A DNA stretch of 64,000 nucleotides, taken from NCBI GenBank assembly GCA_963812475.1, contig CAWEVI010000042.1, positions 124,001 to 188,000 of the forward strand, read 5' to 3'. Made by a program: the position numbers and the translations under genes. Below, one piece after another: positions 24,781 to 33,189 of this stretch; the stretch's first letter is position 1; each line of letters starts with the position of its first letter. The notes beneath the pieces are model-generated. The model worked only from the letters and a program-made list of their open reading frames with translations. It was not told the DNA's origin and did no database searches. Origin of the DNA: JAMXLO01 sp963812475. GTDB taxonomy: Bacteria; Pseudomonadota; Alphaproteobacteria; Acetobacterales; Acetobacteraceae.

Positions 24781-26034
24781 TCAGCAACCTGTGCAGGGCG
24801 CCGCGAGCAGCAAACGGTTGATCCGTTGCAGCGTGGTGAATGTCGCTCGCCACGCGCGGGCGAACGCTTCCGCGCCGGTGCCATGCGCGGCAAGCGTCGC
24901 CGCAATCTCGCCGACCGTGCGCCGGCCATCCACCAACCCCAGGATTCCGGCGGCCAAGGGCGGCAATGCGAGCGGCAGGCGCAATCCGTCCAGCACCAGA
25001 GTGATCGTGCCATCCGGTTGGATACCGGCGGTGATTGCCTCCCCCGACAGCTCTCGCGTCACCGGAACCGCTCCGTCCGCCATGAAGTCCGCGCACTCGG
25101 TCCGTTCGTTCCGGCGTACGCAATAGACGATATGGGCGCTGACGTTGCCAGCCAGCGCCTCGGCCAGAGCGGCACGGTCGATCGGATCAAGGGCCGCGGC
25201 CCGCGCACGGAGTTTCGGATCGGGCAACAGCGGGTCGGGATCATAGCGGATCGGTTCGACCCAACAGGTGACTTCCAGCCCCTCGCCTGCCAGCAGCGCA
25301 TTCAGGTCGTGCACGCTGAACGCCCGATCACGCGGGTTCAGCAGCAGGTCGTACAGACCCGCGTCGCCTCCGTTGACATGATCGTCCAGAAATCCGTTCC
25401 GTCGCAGCCATGCGGTCTCCGGCAAATGGCGCATCACGCGCCTGGCCACATCCAGCCGTGACGCCGGCGTCTCATCGGCCGGCGCCAGCAACCGCAACGC
25501 ATCCTGCAGCATATAGACCCCGGTCCGTCCGTGCGGTGCGTAGACCATCAGGCCAAGACCTCCACCCGCCGCCAGCACCGACAGCAGCGCGCGCAGTCCG
25601 GCGACCGGCTCGGGCAGATGATGCAGCACGCCGCAGCAGTCCACGTAGTCGAACGGGCCCAGGCCAGATCCCGGCAGTTCCAACAACGATCGTTGTTCCC
25701 ATACGATGTTGCCGAGCCCCCGTGCGGCGGCCCGCGCCTGAGCGATCTTCAGCGCGGCCCCGGAACGATCGAGCCAGGTGATCGTGCCCGGCCGGCCTTC
25801 GCGCGCCATCTGCTGTGCCAGCATTATCGTGGCATCGCCGGTGCCGCCGCCGGCGATCAGCGCATTCAACGGCCGGGAAGCCGGCCGGCGTGCGCCGAAC
25901 ACCCAGTAATCGACTTCGCGCAAATGTCCCGGACTGCCGACGATGAGCCGCTTCGCCTCATCGCGCGGCTCGCGTCGCGGATAGGGAAACGTCTGGTACT
26001 GCGCCGCGAGACGTGCATCGGTTGCGTCGGTCAT
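24781..26034 (-). CDS. Class I SAM-dependent methyltransferase
   Basis: The 417-residue protein starts with RLAAQYQTFPYPRR and shows SAM motif I as NALIAGGGTGDATIMLAQQM, an acidic loop WLDRSGAALKIAQARA, and post-motif DYVDCCGVLHHLPEP. About 200 further residues form an unassigned C-terminal domain (from DDHVNGGDAGLYDLLLNPRDR). Proteins of this build occur in many alphaproteobacteria, and their acceptor is not known. Its ATG and that of the divergent SpoU gene are only 22 bp apart, so each promoter must lie in the other's coding region. A start 24 bp further upstream would overlap the SpoU ATG. Confidence 0.83.
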   Translation of the reverse strand: MTDATDARLAAQYQTFPYPRREPRDEAKRLIVGSPGHLREVDYWVFGARRPASRPLNALIAGGGTGDATIMLAQQMAREGRPGTITWLDRSGAALKIAQARAAARGLGNIVWEQRSLLELPGSGLGPFDYVDCCGVLHHLPEPVAGLRALLSVLAAGGGLGLMVYAPHGRTGVYMLQDALRLLAPADETPASRLDVARRVMRHLPETAWLRRNGFLDDHVNGGDAGLYDLLLNPRDRAFSVHDLNALLAGEGLEVTCWVEPIRYDPDPLLPDPKLRARAAALDPIDRAALAEALAGNVSAHIVYCVRRNERTECADFMADGAVPVTRELSGEAITAGIQPDGTITLVLDGLRLPLALPPLAAGILGLVDGRRTVGEIAATLAAHGTGAEAFARAWRATFTTLQRINRLLLAAPCTGC

Positions 26035-26056
26035 GCGCCCGGCATAGACCGCCGCC

Positions 26057-26635
26057 ATGGCTGAAGCCAGATCACGCGGCTATTTCGGCATCGGCGTCGA
26101 AGGAGTGTCGAAATCGGCCAATGTCGGCGCGCTGCTGCGCACCGCGCATGCGTTCGGTGCGGCGTTCTGCTTCATCGTCGGCCCCGGCTGGGACGCGCGT
26201 GCCAGCCGTCTTGCGGATACCCCCAACACGCCGGATCACGTGCCGTTCTGGCGCTTCCCCGATATCGGCTCGCTGCAACTGCCGCAGCATTGCGTGTTGG
26301 TCGGTGTCGAGTTGCTGGACACGGCCACGGATCTGCCGTCGTTCCGTCATCCGATGAACGCCGCCTACGTGTTGGGGCCGGAGCGATCCGGCCTGTCTCC
26401 CGAGATGTTGGAGCGCTGCCGCCACGTCGTGCGCATCCCGACGCGGTTTGCGCTCAATCTCGCCGTGGTCGGGGCCTTGGTCCTGTACGATCGCCTGCTG
26501 CAGCATGGTCAATTCGCCGATCGCCCGGTGGGCAGCCAGGGACCGATATCCGCCGAACCCGTATCCATCGGACATGGCGCACCTCAATTCCGCCGCAACA
26601 TCCCTGACTGGGTGCCGTCCAAGCCGAAACTTTGA
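26057..26635 (+). CDS. SpoU/TrmH-family RNA methyltransferase
   Basis: The 192-residue knotted methyltransferase has the three SPOUT motifs: VSKSANVGALLRTAHAFG near the N-terminus, AAYVLGPERSGLSP in the middle, and VVRIPTRFALNLAVVGALVLYDRL in the last third. It modifies ribose or base in tRNA or rRNA with SAM as donor. The C-terminus (PQFRRNIPDWVPSKPKL) goes slightly beyond the knot. It is followed by an IalB-like gene and rlmN, all on this strand with start and stop overlaps, so a cotranscribed set with two RNA-modifying enzymes is likely. Confidence 0.88.
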   Translation: MAEARSRGYFGIGVEGVSKSANVGALLRTAHAFGAAFCFIVGPGWDARASRLADTPNTPDHVPFWRFPDIGSLQLPQHCVLVGVELLDTATDLPSFRHPMNAAYVLGPERSGLSPEMLERCRHVVRIPTRFALNLAVVGALVLYDRLLQHGQFADRPVGSQGPISAEPVSIGHGAPQFRRNIPDWVPSKPKL

Positions 26636-26682
26636 TGCGCCTGCGCTTGCCGCACTCACCCCCACGCCGTATCTCTGCGCGC

Positions 26683-27216
26683 ATGCGTGCGACCGTTGCC
26701 CTGTTTGCCCTCGTCCTTGCCATACCCGCAGCCGCGCAACCTAGAAAGCCGGCTGGTAAGTCGCATCCGGAAGCCGCGTCCACCGTGGCCAAGAAATTGG
26801 GAAACTTTGAGGATTGGGTTGCCGCGACCCACCAAGAGAACGGACAGACCGTTTGCTACGCCTTCACCTATGCGAAGCACTCTGCGCCCACCGTTCCGAG
26901 CCGCGACCCGGTGATCCTGACTGTCACGGAACGTCCCGGCGGCCGGGATGCCGTCGCGATCAGCGCGGGGTTCGATTTCGGCAAGGGCGCCGCGGTGACC
27001 ATGCAGGTCGAGACCACGGGGCTGGATTTCTATACGGCGCAGCGCAACGCGTTCGCACGGGACGGCAAGGCCGCAGTGGTTGCCTTCGGCAAGGCTGCCC
27101 AGGCGCTGTCACGCTCGCCGGGCCCGCGCGATGGCCAGGTGGTGGTTGACACGTTCAGCCTGCGCGGCTTTTCCGCGGCATACGCGGCGATCAACAAAGC
27201 CTGCCCGACGCGTTGA
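26683..27216 (+). CDS. Secreted IalB-like (invasion-associated locus B family) protein
   Basis: The 177-residue protein has a signal peptide (MRATVALFALVLAIPAAAQ) and a mature domain with NFEDWVAATHQENGQTVCYAF, VILTVTERPGG and a C-terminal VVDTFSLRGFSAAYAAINKACP. This pattern is annotated in alphaproteobacteria as the invasion-associated locus B family, whose molecular role is unclear. An ATG at 26635 overlaps the SpoU stop (TGATG) and would add 16 residues. I chose the later ATG because the signal peptide starts there. The gene overlaps the rlmN start by one base. Confidence 0.72.
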   Translation: MRATVALFALVLAIPAAAQPRKPAGKSHPEAASTVAKKLGNFEDWVAATHQENGQTVCYAFTYAKHSAPTVPSRDPVILTVTERPGGRDAVAISAGFDFGKGAAVTMQVETTGLDFYTAQRNAFARDGKAAVVAFGKAAQALSRSPGPRDGQVVVDTFSLRGFSAAYAAINKACPTR

Positions 27217-28382
27217 TGAACACCGCCACGATTGAGCTGAGCGACAGTGAACGCGGGCGCATTCTCGCCAAGTCGGCACTGTTCGATCCGCCGCCCGCAC
27301 AGTTGGCCGATGGACGGCGCGACCTTGTGGGCCTCTCGCGCGCCGAACTGGCTGCCGAGATGGCAGCGATCGGCGAACAGGCGTTTCGCGCAAAGCAGCT
27401 CTGGCATTGGATCTATCATCGCGGCGAGACCGATTTTCTGCGGATGTCCTCGATCGCCCGGCCACTGCAGGCGAAGCTGGCAGAACGTTTCGTCATCGAT
27501 CGCCCCGAAGCGGCGCTGGTGCAGACCAGCGCGGATGACACACGAAAGTTCCTGTTCCGCTTCCGCGACGGCCAGGAGGCGGAAACGGTCTATATTCCCG
27601 ATCGTCAGGAGGACCGCGGCGCGGTCTGCATTTCCTCGCAGGTCGGCTGCACGCTGTCCTGCCGCTTTTGCCACACCGGCACGCAGCGTCTGCTCCGCAA
27701 TCTGGGGTCGGCGGAAATCGTCGGCCAGTTCATGGCCGCGCGCGACGCTTATGGCGAATGGCCGAGCCCGGTGGGGGAGACGCCGCGGCTGCTCTCCACG
27801 ATCGTGCTGATGGGTATGGGCGAGCCGCTGTACAACTATGCCAATGTGGCCAAGGCGATGACGATCGCGATGGACAACGAGGGCATCGCCCTGTCGCGCC
27901 GGCGGATCACGCTGTCCACCTCGGGCGTGGTGCCGATGATGGATCGGGCAGGGACGGAGCTTGGTGTCAATCTTGCGGTGTCGCTGCACGCGGTGCGCGA
28001 CGATTTGCGTGACGACCTGGTGCCACTCAATCGCAAGTATCCGATCGCCGAGCTTATCGCCGCATGCCGGCGCTATCCCGGCTCGTCCAACGCGCGGCGC
28101 ATCACCTTCGAGTACGTCATGCTGAAGGGCGTCAACGACAGCCAGACCGATGCACGCGAGCTGGTGCGACTGATCGCCGGCATCCCCGCCAAGGTGAACC
28201 TGATTCCCTTCAATCCCTGGCCCGGCAGCGCGTTCGAGACCAGCGGTAGCAGCGCGATCGAACGATTCGCGAAGATTGTCATGGATGCTGGTTTCGCATC
28301 GCCGGTACGATCTCCCCGCGGACGCGATATCCTGGCGGCGTGCGGGCAGCTGCGCACGGAAGGCCGGGACCGACGGGCGTAG
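27216..28382 (+). CDS. rlmN: 23S rRNA/tRNA adenine C2-methyltransferase
   Basis: The 388-residue radical-SAM enzyme methylates C2 of A2503 in 23S rRNA and of A37 in some tRNAs. The 4Fe-4S ligands are Cys145, Cys149 and Cys152 (CTLSCRFC). Further family marks are AKQLWHWIYHRG near the N-terminus, MGMGEPLYNYANV, ITLSTSGVVPMMDR, SLHAVRDDLRDDLVPLN, and the methyl-carrying Cys near the end in ILAACGQL. The length is standard. The ATG overlaps the previous stop (TGATG), which implies coupling. Confidence 0.96.
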   Translation: MNTATIELSDSERGRILAKSALFDPPPAQLADGRRDLVGLSRAELAAEMAAIGEQAFRAKQLWHWIYHRGETDFLRMSSIARPLQAKLAERFVIDRPEAALVQTSADDTRKFLFRFRDGQEAETVYIPDRQEDRGAVCISSQVGCTLSCRFCHTGTQRLLRNLGSAEIVGQFMAARDAYGEWPSPVGETPRLLSTIVLMGMGEPLYNYANVAKAMTIAMDNEGIALSRRRITLSTSGVVPMMDRAGTELGVNLAVSLHAVRDDLRDDLVPLNRKYPIAELIAACRRYPGSSNARRITFEYVMLKGVNDSQTDARELVRLIAGIPAKVNLIPFNPWPGSAFETSGSSAIERFAKIVMDAGFASPVRSPRGRDILAACGQLRTEGRDRRA

Positions 28383-28442
28383 AGCCCCAGCTGCCGATTC
28401 GCTGCTTTGCCGCACCATGTCGCGCTGGATCGCTCCGCCTGG

Positions 28443-28673
28443 TCACACCCGGCGCGTCGCCTGCACAATTGGCTGAGAGCAGTTTGCGCGACGGTGCGCG
28501 GCGGCCGTTGTATCCTGGCGCGCCGCCAAGGATTGGCGGAGTTGTTCCATGACAGCGACCATGGCCTGCTCGGTCACACCATCGCTGATCATCACGAGCC
28601 GAATAAGCGGGTCGCGCAGCAGGGTCGCGACACGGTTTTCATGATCCGATCCTACACACACGGTGACCTCCAA
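28443..28673 (-). CDS. Small hypothetical protein
   Basis: A 76-residue frame with a plausible helix (LLRDPLIRLVMISDGVTEQAMVAVMEQLRQSLAAR) and a basic, low-complexity tail. I recognise no family. It lies on the same strand as the DUF2934 gene upstream, and both fall in a loose group of small genes between rlmN and argG. It could be spurious. Confidence 0.35.
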   Translation of the reverse strand: MEVTVCVGSDHENRVATLLRDPLIRLVMISDGVTEQAMVAVMEQLRQSLAARQDTTAAAHRRANCSQPIVQATRRV

Positions 28674-28781
28674 CGCTGTGTCTGACCAGTGTCGGCACCT
28701 TCTTATTGCAGCAGGTTGTGCGAATGGTGACGCGTAGTTTCATTACACCGTCGGCCGCTTGCGGCAGCTTCAGGCCGCAAG

Positions 28782-29042
28782 TCAGCCGGCTGGAGGCGAT
28801 ATCTCCGGCGACCCCGTCCGGGGTGCCCGCCGGCTCCGCTTGCGTGGCGGTCGGGATGGCTTTGCCTGCGTGGGCTCGGGCCGTTGCAGCGTGGGAGCGG
28901 ACCTTGCGTCGTCAACAGCAACCATATCGCAAGCCTGCCGCCAGAATTCCGCGTCGTGGCCTAACGGCCGGCCACTCGCTTCCCAGATGTGGTAGGCGCG
29001 TTCGCGGATGCGTTCTTCATGCATTTCGGCACTGGATTTCAT
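28782..29042 (-). CDS. DUF2934 protein
   Basis: The 86-residue protein carries the DUF2934 signature RIRERAYHIWEASGRPLGHDAEFWRQA near its N-terminus, a short helical motif of unknown function that is common in alphaproteobacteria. A basic Arg/Pro-rich tail follows. GGAGAG lies eight bases before the ATG. A second ATG six codons in is possible. Nothing in the neighbourhood suggests a specific role. Confidence 0.75.
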   Translation of the reverse strand: MKSSAEMHEERIRERAYHIWEASGRPLGHDAEFWRQACDMVAVDDARSAPTLQRPEPTQAKPSRPPRKRSRRAPRTGSPEISPPAG

Positions 29043-29152
29043 GCGATTGACTCTCCGATAGTCGACGATCGGAGCGTCCTAGCGCAACGGCGCGATGTCG
29101 CGTCAAGCCTCTTCGCCACACAGCCTGCCGGCTGCCCGCCGAGGCAACGTAT

Positions 29153-29452
29153 TCACATCGGCGACAACGCGGTAGCAACCCAGGTCGCGGATCCGACTGC
29201 GCGATAGCACCGCGAATCGTTGTAGGCGAATGCGGTCACCCGCCAATCCCACTCCTGCTCATCTGCGTCGGCTGGACATGCGGGGACTGTCTGGAACGAT
29301 TTGGCCGACATGCAATCCGGGATCAGCTCGCCTTGGGCGGTGGGAGTTTCGAGGAAGAACTTCAGACGACACTCATTCAGGGCGGCACCCTTCGAGTTAT
29401 CGGCGCAACCGGCAAGCGCGAGCAATGATACGACAGCCACGAAACGGACCAT
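29153..29452 (-). CDS. Small putative lipoprotein
   Basis: The 99-residue product starts MVRFVAVVSLLALAGC, a short lipoprotein signal with lipobox LAGC. Its mature part contains five further cysteines, in NECRLKF, PDCMSAK, VPACPAD and SRCYRAV plus the acylated one, so disulfides are likely. I picked the internal ATG because the lipobox fits and AAGAGAG precedes it. It is divergent from argG with 117 bp between the starts. No known domain is recognised. Confidence 0.65.
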   Translation of the reverse strand: MVRFVAVVSLLALAGCADNSKGAALNECRLKFFLETPTAQGELIPDCMSAKSFQTVPACPADADEQEWDWRVTAFAYNDSRCYRAVGSATWVATALSPM

Positions 29453-29569
29453 GTCGCTCTCTTGACGTGGTGACCGCACAATGGGCCGAGTTGCAAGCTT
29501 GCGCAATTGGCTTGACCGGCGCTACTCCGGCGGCGGCCCGGACGTGCCATTGATAAGGAAAGCTTGCCC

Positions 29570-30799
29570 ATGCGTGTGACGGACGTGAAGAAGGTCGTGC
29601 TCGCATATTCGGGCGGCCTCGACACCAGCGTGATCCTGCGCTGGCTTCAGGTCACGTATCACTGCGAGGTGGTGACCTTCACAGCCGATCTCGGACAGGG
29701 CGAGGAACTCGGTCCGGCGCGGCAAAAAGCCGAAATGTTCGGCGTAAAGGAAATCTTCGTGGACGATCTGCGCGAGACCTTCGTGCGCGATTTCGTCTTC
29801 CCGATGTTCCGCGCCAACGCGCTGTACGAGGGGCAGTATCTGCTCGGCACCTCCATCGCCCGTCCGCTCATTGCACAGCGCCAGATCGAGATCGCCGAAC
29901 AGGTCGGCGCAGATGCAGTTGCGCATGGTGCCACCGGCAAGGGTAACGATCAGGTGCGGTTCGAGCTCAGCTATTATGCATTGAATCCCGACATCAAGAT
30001 CATCGCTCCCTGGCGCGAATGGGACCTGACCAGCCGCACGAAATTGTTGGAATTCGCCGAGGCCAATCAGATACCGATCGCCAAGGACAAGCGAGGCGAG
30101 GCGCCGTTCAGTGTGGATGCCAACCTGTTGCACTCCTCGTCCGAAGGCAAGATCCTGGAAGACCCGGCGGTGGAAGCGGACGAGATCGTCTATCAGCGCA
30201 CTATCCGACCGGAGGACGCGCCCGACAAGGCAACCGTGATCGCCATAGACTTCGAGCGTGGCGACCCGGTCAGCATCGACGGCGTGCGCCTGACGCCGGC
30301 CACATTGCTGACGCGATTGAACGAGTTCGGCCGCGCCAACGGCATCGGTCGGCTCGACCTGGTGGAGAACCGCTTCGTCGGCATGAAATCGCGCGGTGTC
30401 TATGAAACACCCGGCGGCACCATCCTGTTGGCGGCGCACCGAGGCATCGAGAGCATTACGCTGGACCGCGAGGCGGCCCATCTGAAGGACAGCCTGATGC
30501 CACGCTACGCCGAACTGATCTATAACGGATTCTGGTTCAGCCCGGAGCGGCGGATGCTGCAGGCGCTGATCGACGAGAGCCAGAACAGCGTGTCGGGCCG
30601 GGTGCGGCTGAAGCTCTACAAGGGGAATGTCGGGGTGATCGGCCGCGAATCGCCGAACAGCCTGTATTCGCAGAACGTCGTTACATTCGAGGAGGATCAA
30701 GGCGCCTACGATCAGTTCGACGCTCAGGGCTTCATCAAGCTGAATGCATTGCGTCTGCGGTTAGGGGCGATGGCGGGACGGCGCGGCGGCAGTCTGTAG
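29570..30799 (+). CDS. argG: Argininosuccinate synthase
   Basis: The 409-residue enzyme joins citrulline and aspartate with ATP in arginine synthesis. The N-type ATP pyrophosphatase loop AYSGGLDTSV is at the N-terminus. Further conserved parts are YLLGTSIARPLIA, AHGATGKGNDQVRFEL, PWREWDLTSR and ENRFVGMKSRGVYETPGG. The full-length gene matches the family. AAGGAA lies nine bases before this ATG, so I preferred it to a TTG six bases upstream. No other arg genes are nearby. Confidence 0.96.
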   Translation: MRVTDVKKVVLAYSGGLDTSVILRWLQVTYHCEVVTFTADLGQGEELGPARQKAEMFGVKEIFVDDLRETFVRDFVFPMFRANALYEGQYLLGTSIARPLIAQRQIEIAEQVGADAVAHGATGKGNDQVRFELSYYALNPDIKIIAPWREWDLTSRTKLLEFAEANQIPIAKDKRGEAPFSVDANLLHSSSEGKILEDPAVEADEIVYQRTIRPEDAPDKATVIAIDFERGDPVSIDGVRLTPATLLTRLNEFGRANGIGRLDLVENRFVGMKSRGVYETPGGTILLAAHRGIESITLDREAAHLKDSLMPRYAELIYNGFWFSPERRMLQALIDESQNSVSGRVRLKLYKGNVGVIGRESPNSLYSQNVVTFEEDQGAYDQFDAQGFIKLNALRLRLGAMAGRRGGSL

Positions 30800-30815
30800 C
30801 GGACGGAGGCAGACC

Positions 30816-31499
30816 ATGCGGCGGCGGCAAATCATCGCGGCTGCGATTGCTGCGGGTATCGCGCCAGCCGCGCGGGCCGGCGGAAGGACCGTGGTGCTGG
30901 AGCTCTTCACCTCGCAGGGCTGCTCATCCTGTCCCCCGGCCGATGCACTCCTGGGCAGGCTGATCCAACGGCCCGATGTGATCGCGCTCGCCTGGCATGT
31001 AGACTATTGGAACCATCTCGGCTGGCGGGACCCATATGCCAGCCGCCAGGCAACCGCGCGTCAGCAAGCCTATGCGCGCCAACTCGGTAGCGACGCTTTC
31101 ACCCCTGCCCTGGTGGTCGATGGCGCGACCGTCGTGGTGGCTTCCGACCTCTCGGCTGTCGATACCGCGATCAAGGCCGCGGTCATTCTGCCGGTCGTGG
31201 TCACGCTTGGGCGCTCGGACGACCGCATTGCAGTAGAGATCGGTGCCGCAGCAGGACCGGTGCGGGCACTACGAGCCGTCTATGATCCGGAGCAAGCAAC
31301 CGCTGTCTTGGCCGGAGAAAATGAAGGCGCGCGGCTTCGCGAGTACCGCATCGTGCGCGAGGTTGAGACACTCGGCGAATGGGATGGCAGCCCGCGCCGG
31401 TTGACGGCAGGCCATCCCGGCCCTGGTCAGGGCCTGGTGATCCTGGTGCAGTCGGCAGACCTCCGCATCGTCGGGGCCGCGGAGCAATCAGCAGGCTAG
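30816..31499 (+). CDS. DUF1223 thioredoxin-like secreted protein
   Basis: The 227-residue protein has an export signal (MRRRQIIAAAIAAGIAPAARA, with a short Arg cluster) and the DUF1223 signature VVLELFTSQGCSSCPPADALL, with a CxxC in a thioredoxin-like fold. It is followed by HVDYWNHLGWRDPYAS and FTPALVVDG. The family is widespread in alphaproteobacteria and its redox partner is unknown. It follows argG by 16 bp. Its stop overlaps by 4 bp the stop of a tiny gene on the opposite strand. Confidence 0.87.
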   Translation: MRRRQIIAAAIAAGIAPAARAGGRTVVLELFTSQGCSSCPPADALLGRLIQRPDVIALAWHVDYWNHLGWRDPYASRQATARQQAYARQLGSDAFTPALVVDGATVVVASDLSAVDTAIKAAVILPVVVTLGRSDDRIAVEIGAAAGPVRALRAVYDPEQATAVLAGENEGARLREYRIVREVETLGEWDGSPRRLTAGHPGPGQGLVILVQSADLRIVGAAEQSAG

Positions 31500-31618
31500 G
31501 TCAATGCCGCCATCGTGTTGTCGATCAGTTGCGGCAGCTGATCCCAATGGCCGATCACGAACCAGCAGACCAATAGCAGAACAATCAGCAGCAGGGTACC
31601 GTAGTACGCTCGGCTCAT
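31496..31618 (-). CDS. Small single-helix membrane protein
   Basis: Forty residues: MSRAYYG, then a strong membrane helix (TLLLIVLLLVCWFVIG), then a short tail. The frame extends upstream, but composition becomes protein-like only at this ATG. No clear ribosome site is present. It converges on the DUF1223 gene. It is offered as a candidate because the helix is well formed. No family is recognised. Confidence 0.4.
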   Translation of the reverse strand: MSRAYYGTLLLIVLLLVCWFVIGHWDQLPQLIDNTMAALT

Positions 31619-31815
31619 GGCGGGCCCGCGTGCACCGTTCGAACCATTCGTGCCCGATCTAGTCACTGTCGCCACCAGTCCAGCCCCGCTTCCCGCGTCA
31701 CTCCAATCAAACTGAGGAATACGGCGATTTTTTGCACGCGCTAAATGAACGCCGGGACAGCGCGCGACCCAGCACTGAAGCCCACGCATGGATCGACCGG
31801 CGACAACCGCGCATA

Positions 31816-33084
31816 ATGGCGATCCGTCCCCTCACGGCAGGAACCGACTTGAGCGAAAACACCCTTGCAGTCCAGCGAACCGCGGCCACGGCTGGCAGGA
31901 CCGAGACCACAACCTTCGCGATCCTCGTCTCGCTTTCGGTTTGCCACCTGCTTAACGACCTAAACCAATCATTAGTGCCGGCGATCTATCCGATCCTGAA
32001 GGATTCGTACCACCTGGACTTCGGCCAGATCGGACTGATTACCCTTGCGTTCCAGCTCACTGCATCGATGCTGCAACCGGTGGTAGGCATCATCACCGAT
32101 CGCCGCCCACAACCCTTCTCGCTTCCCGTCGCGATGGGTAGCAGCCTCATTGGTCTGCTGTTGTTGTCGATCGCCCACAGCTTTCCGGCGATCCTGTTTT
32201 CCGCAGCGCTGGTGGGCATCGGGTCCTCGGTGTTCCACCCGGAGGCATCGCGTGTCGCGCGCATGGCGTCCGGCGGGCGACACGGCTTTGCTCAATCGCT
32301 GTTCCAGGTGGGAGGCAGCACCGGTTCGGCGATCGGCCCGCTGCTCGCGGCCTTCATCGTGGTGCCACGTGGCCAGGGCAGCATCGCCTGGTTCTCCGCC
32401 GTCGCACTGGTCGCAATCATGCTGCTGGCGAATGTCAGCTTGTGGTACAGCCGGCATCCGTCAATTCGAGCGCCGCGTGGTGCCAGTGCACGCGGTGCGG
32501 CCTATGCCGTACTGTCGCGCAGGAGGGTAGTGTTTGCGATCGCCATCCTGGTGGCGCTGCTCTTCTCGAAGAACGTCTACACGTCCAGTCTCGGCTCGTA
32601 CTACACGTTCTACCTCATTCATAAGTTCGGTCTGTCCGTACAGGATGCACAGATCCATCTGTTCGTGTTCTTGGGCGCGGTAGCGGCTGGCACGTTCGCA
32701 GGCGGCCCTATCGGTGACCGGTTCGGGCGCAAGCCGGTGATCTGGTTCTCAATTCTCGGCGCCTTCCCGTTCGCGCTCATGCTGCCCTATGCCAACCTGT
32801 TCTGGACCGGCATTTTGAGCGTGATGATCGGTCTGATACTGGCCTCGGCGTTCTCCGCGATCCTGGTCTATGCGCAGGATCTGCTGCCGGGCCGCGTCGG
32901 CATGGTGGCGGGCATGTTCTTCGGGTTCTCGTTCGGTCTCGGCGGGCTGGGCGCCGCAGCATTGGGTCAGATCGCCGACTGGACAAGCATCGAGACGGTC
33001 TATCGCGTCTGCTCGTTTCTGCCGCTGATCGGTCTGCTTACCGCATTCCTGCCGAACATCGAACGACCACGACAACGGGCCTAG
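31816..33084 (+). CDS. MFS transporter, fosmidomycin-resistance (Fsr) type
   Basis: The 422-residue protein has about twelve membrane helices. It starts its membrane part with the Fsr-like LVSLSVCHLLNDLNQSLVPAIYPILK, then DFGQIGLITLAFQLTASMLQPVVGIITDRRPQP and IGSSVFHPEASRVARMAS. The second half has GGPIGDRFGRKPVIW, the MFS loop motif. Proteins of this type export fosmidomycin and similar compounds. A TTG eleven codons further in (MSENTLAV) with CAGGAA nearby is an alternative start. It is single and unlinked to a resistance operon. Confidence 0.87.
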   Translation: MAIRPLTAGTDLSENTLAVQRTAATAGRTETTTFAILVSLSVCHLLNDLNQSLVPAIYPILKDSYHLDFGQIGLITLAFQLTASMLQPVVGIITDRRPQPFSLPVAMGSSLIGLLLLSIAHSFPAILFSAALVGIGSSVFHPEASRVARMASGGRHGFAQSLFQVGGSTGSAIGPLLAAFIVVPRGQGSIAWFSAVALVAIMLLANVSLWYSRHPSIRAPRGASARGAAYAVLSRRRVVFAIAILVALLFSKNVYTSSLGSYYTFYLIHKFGLSVQDAQIHLFVFLGAVAAGTFAGGPIGDRFGRKPVIWFSILGAFPFALMLPYANLFWTGILSVMIGLILASAFSAILVYAQDLLPGRVGMVAGMFFGFSFGLGGLGAAALGQIADWTSIETVYRVCSFLPLIGLLTAFLPNIERPRQRA

Positions 33085-33189
33085 TCTCGCGGGCTGCTCG
33101 ACCTTCGCCCGTTGGCTGAATGCCGAGCAGACGGCCTGTGTCAGGCATGGCCAAACCAGATCAAGATCCGGCCGTAGACCTAGCTTGCG

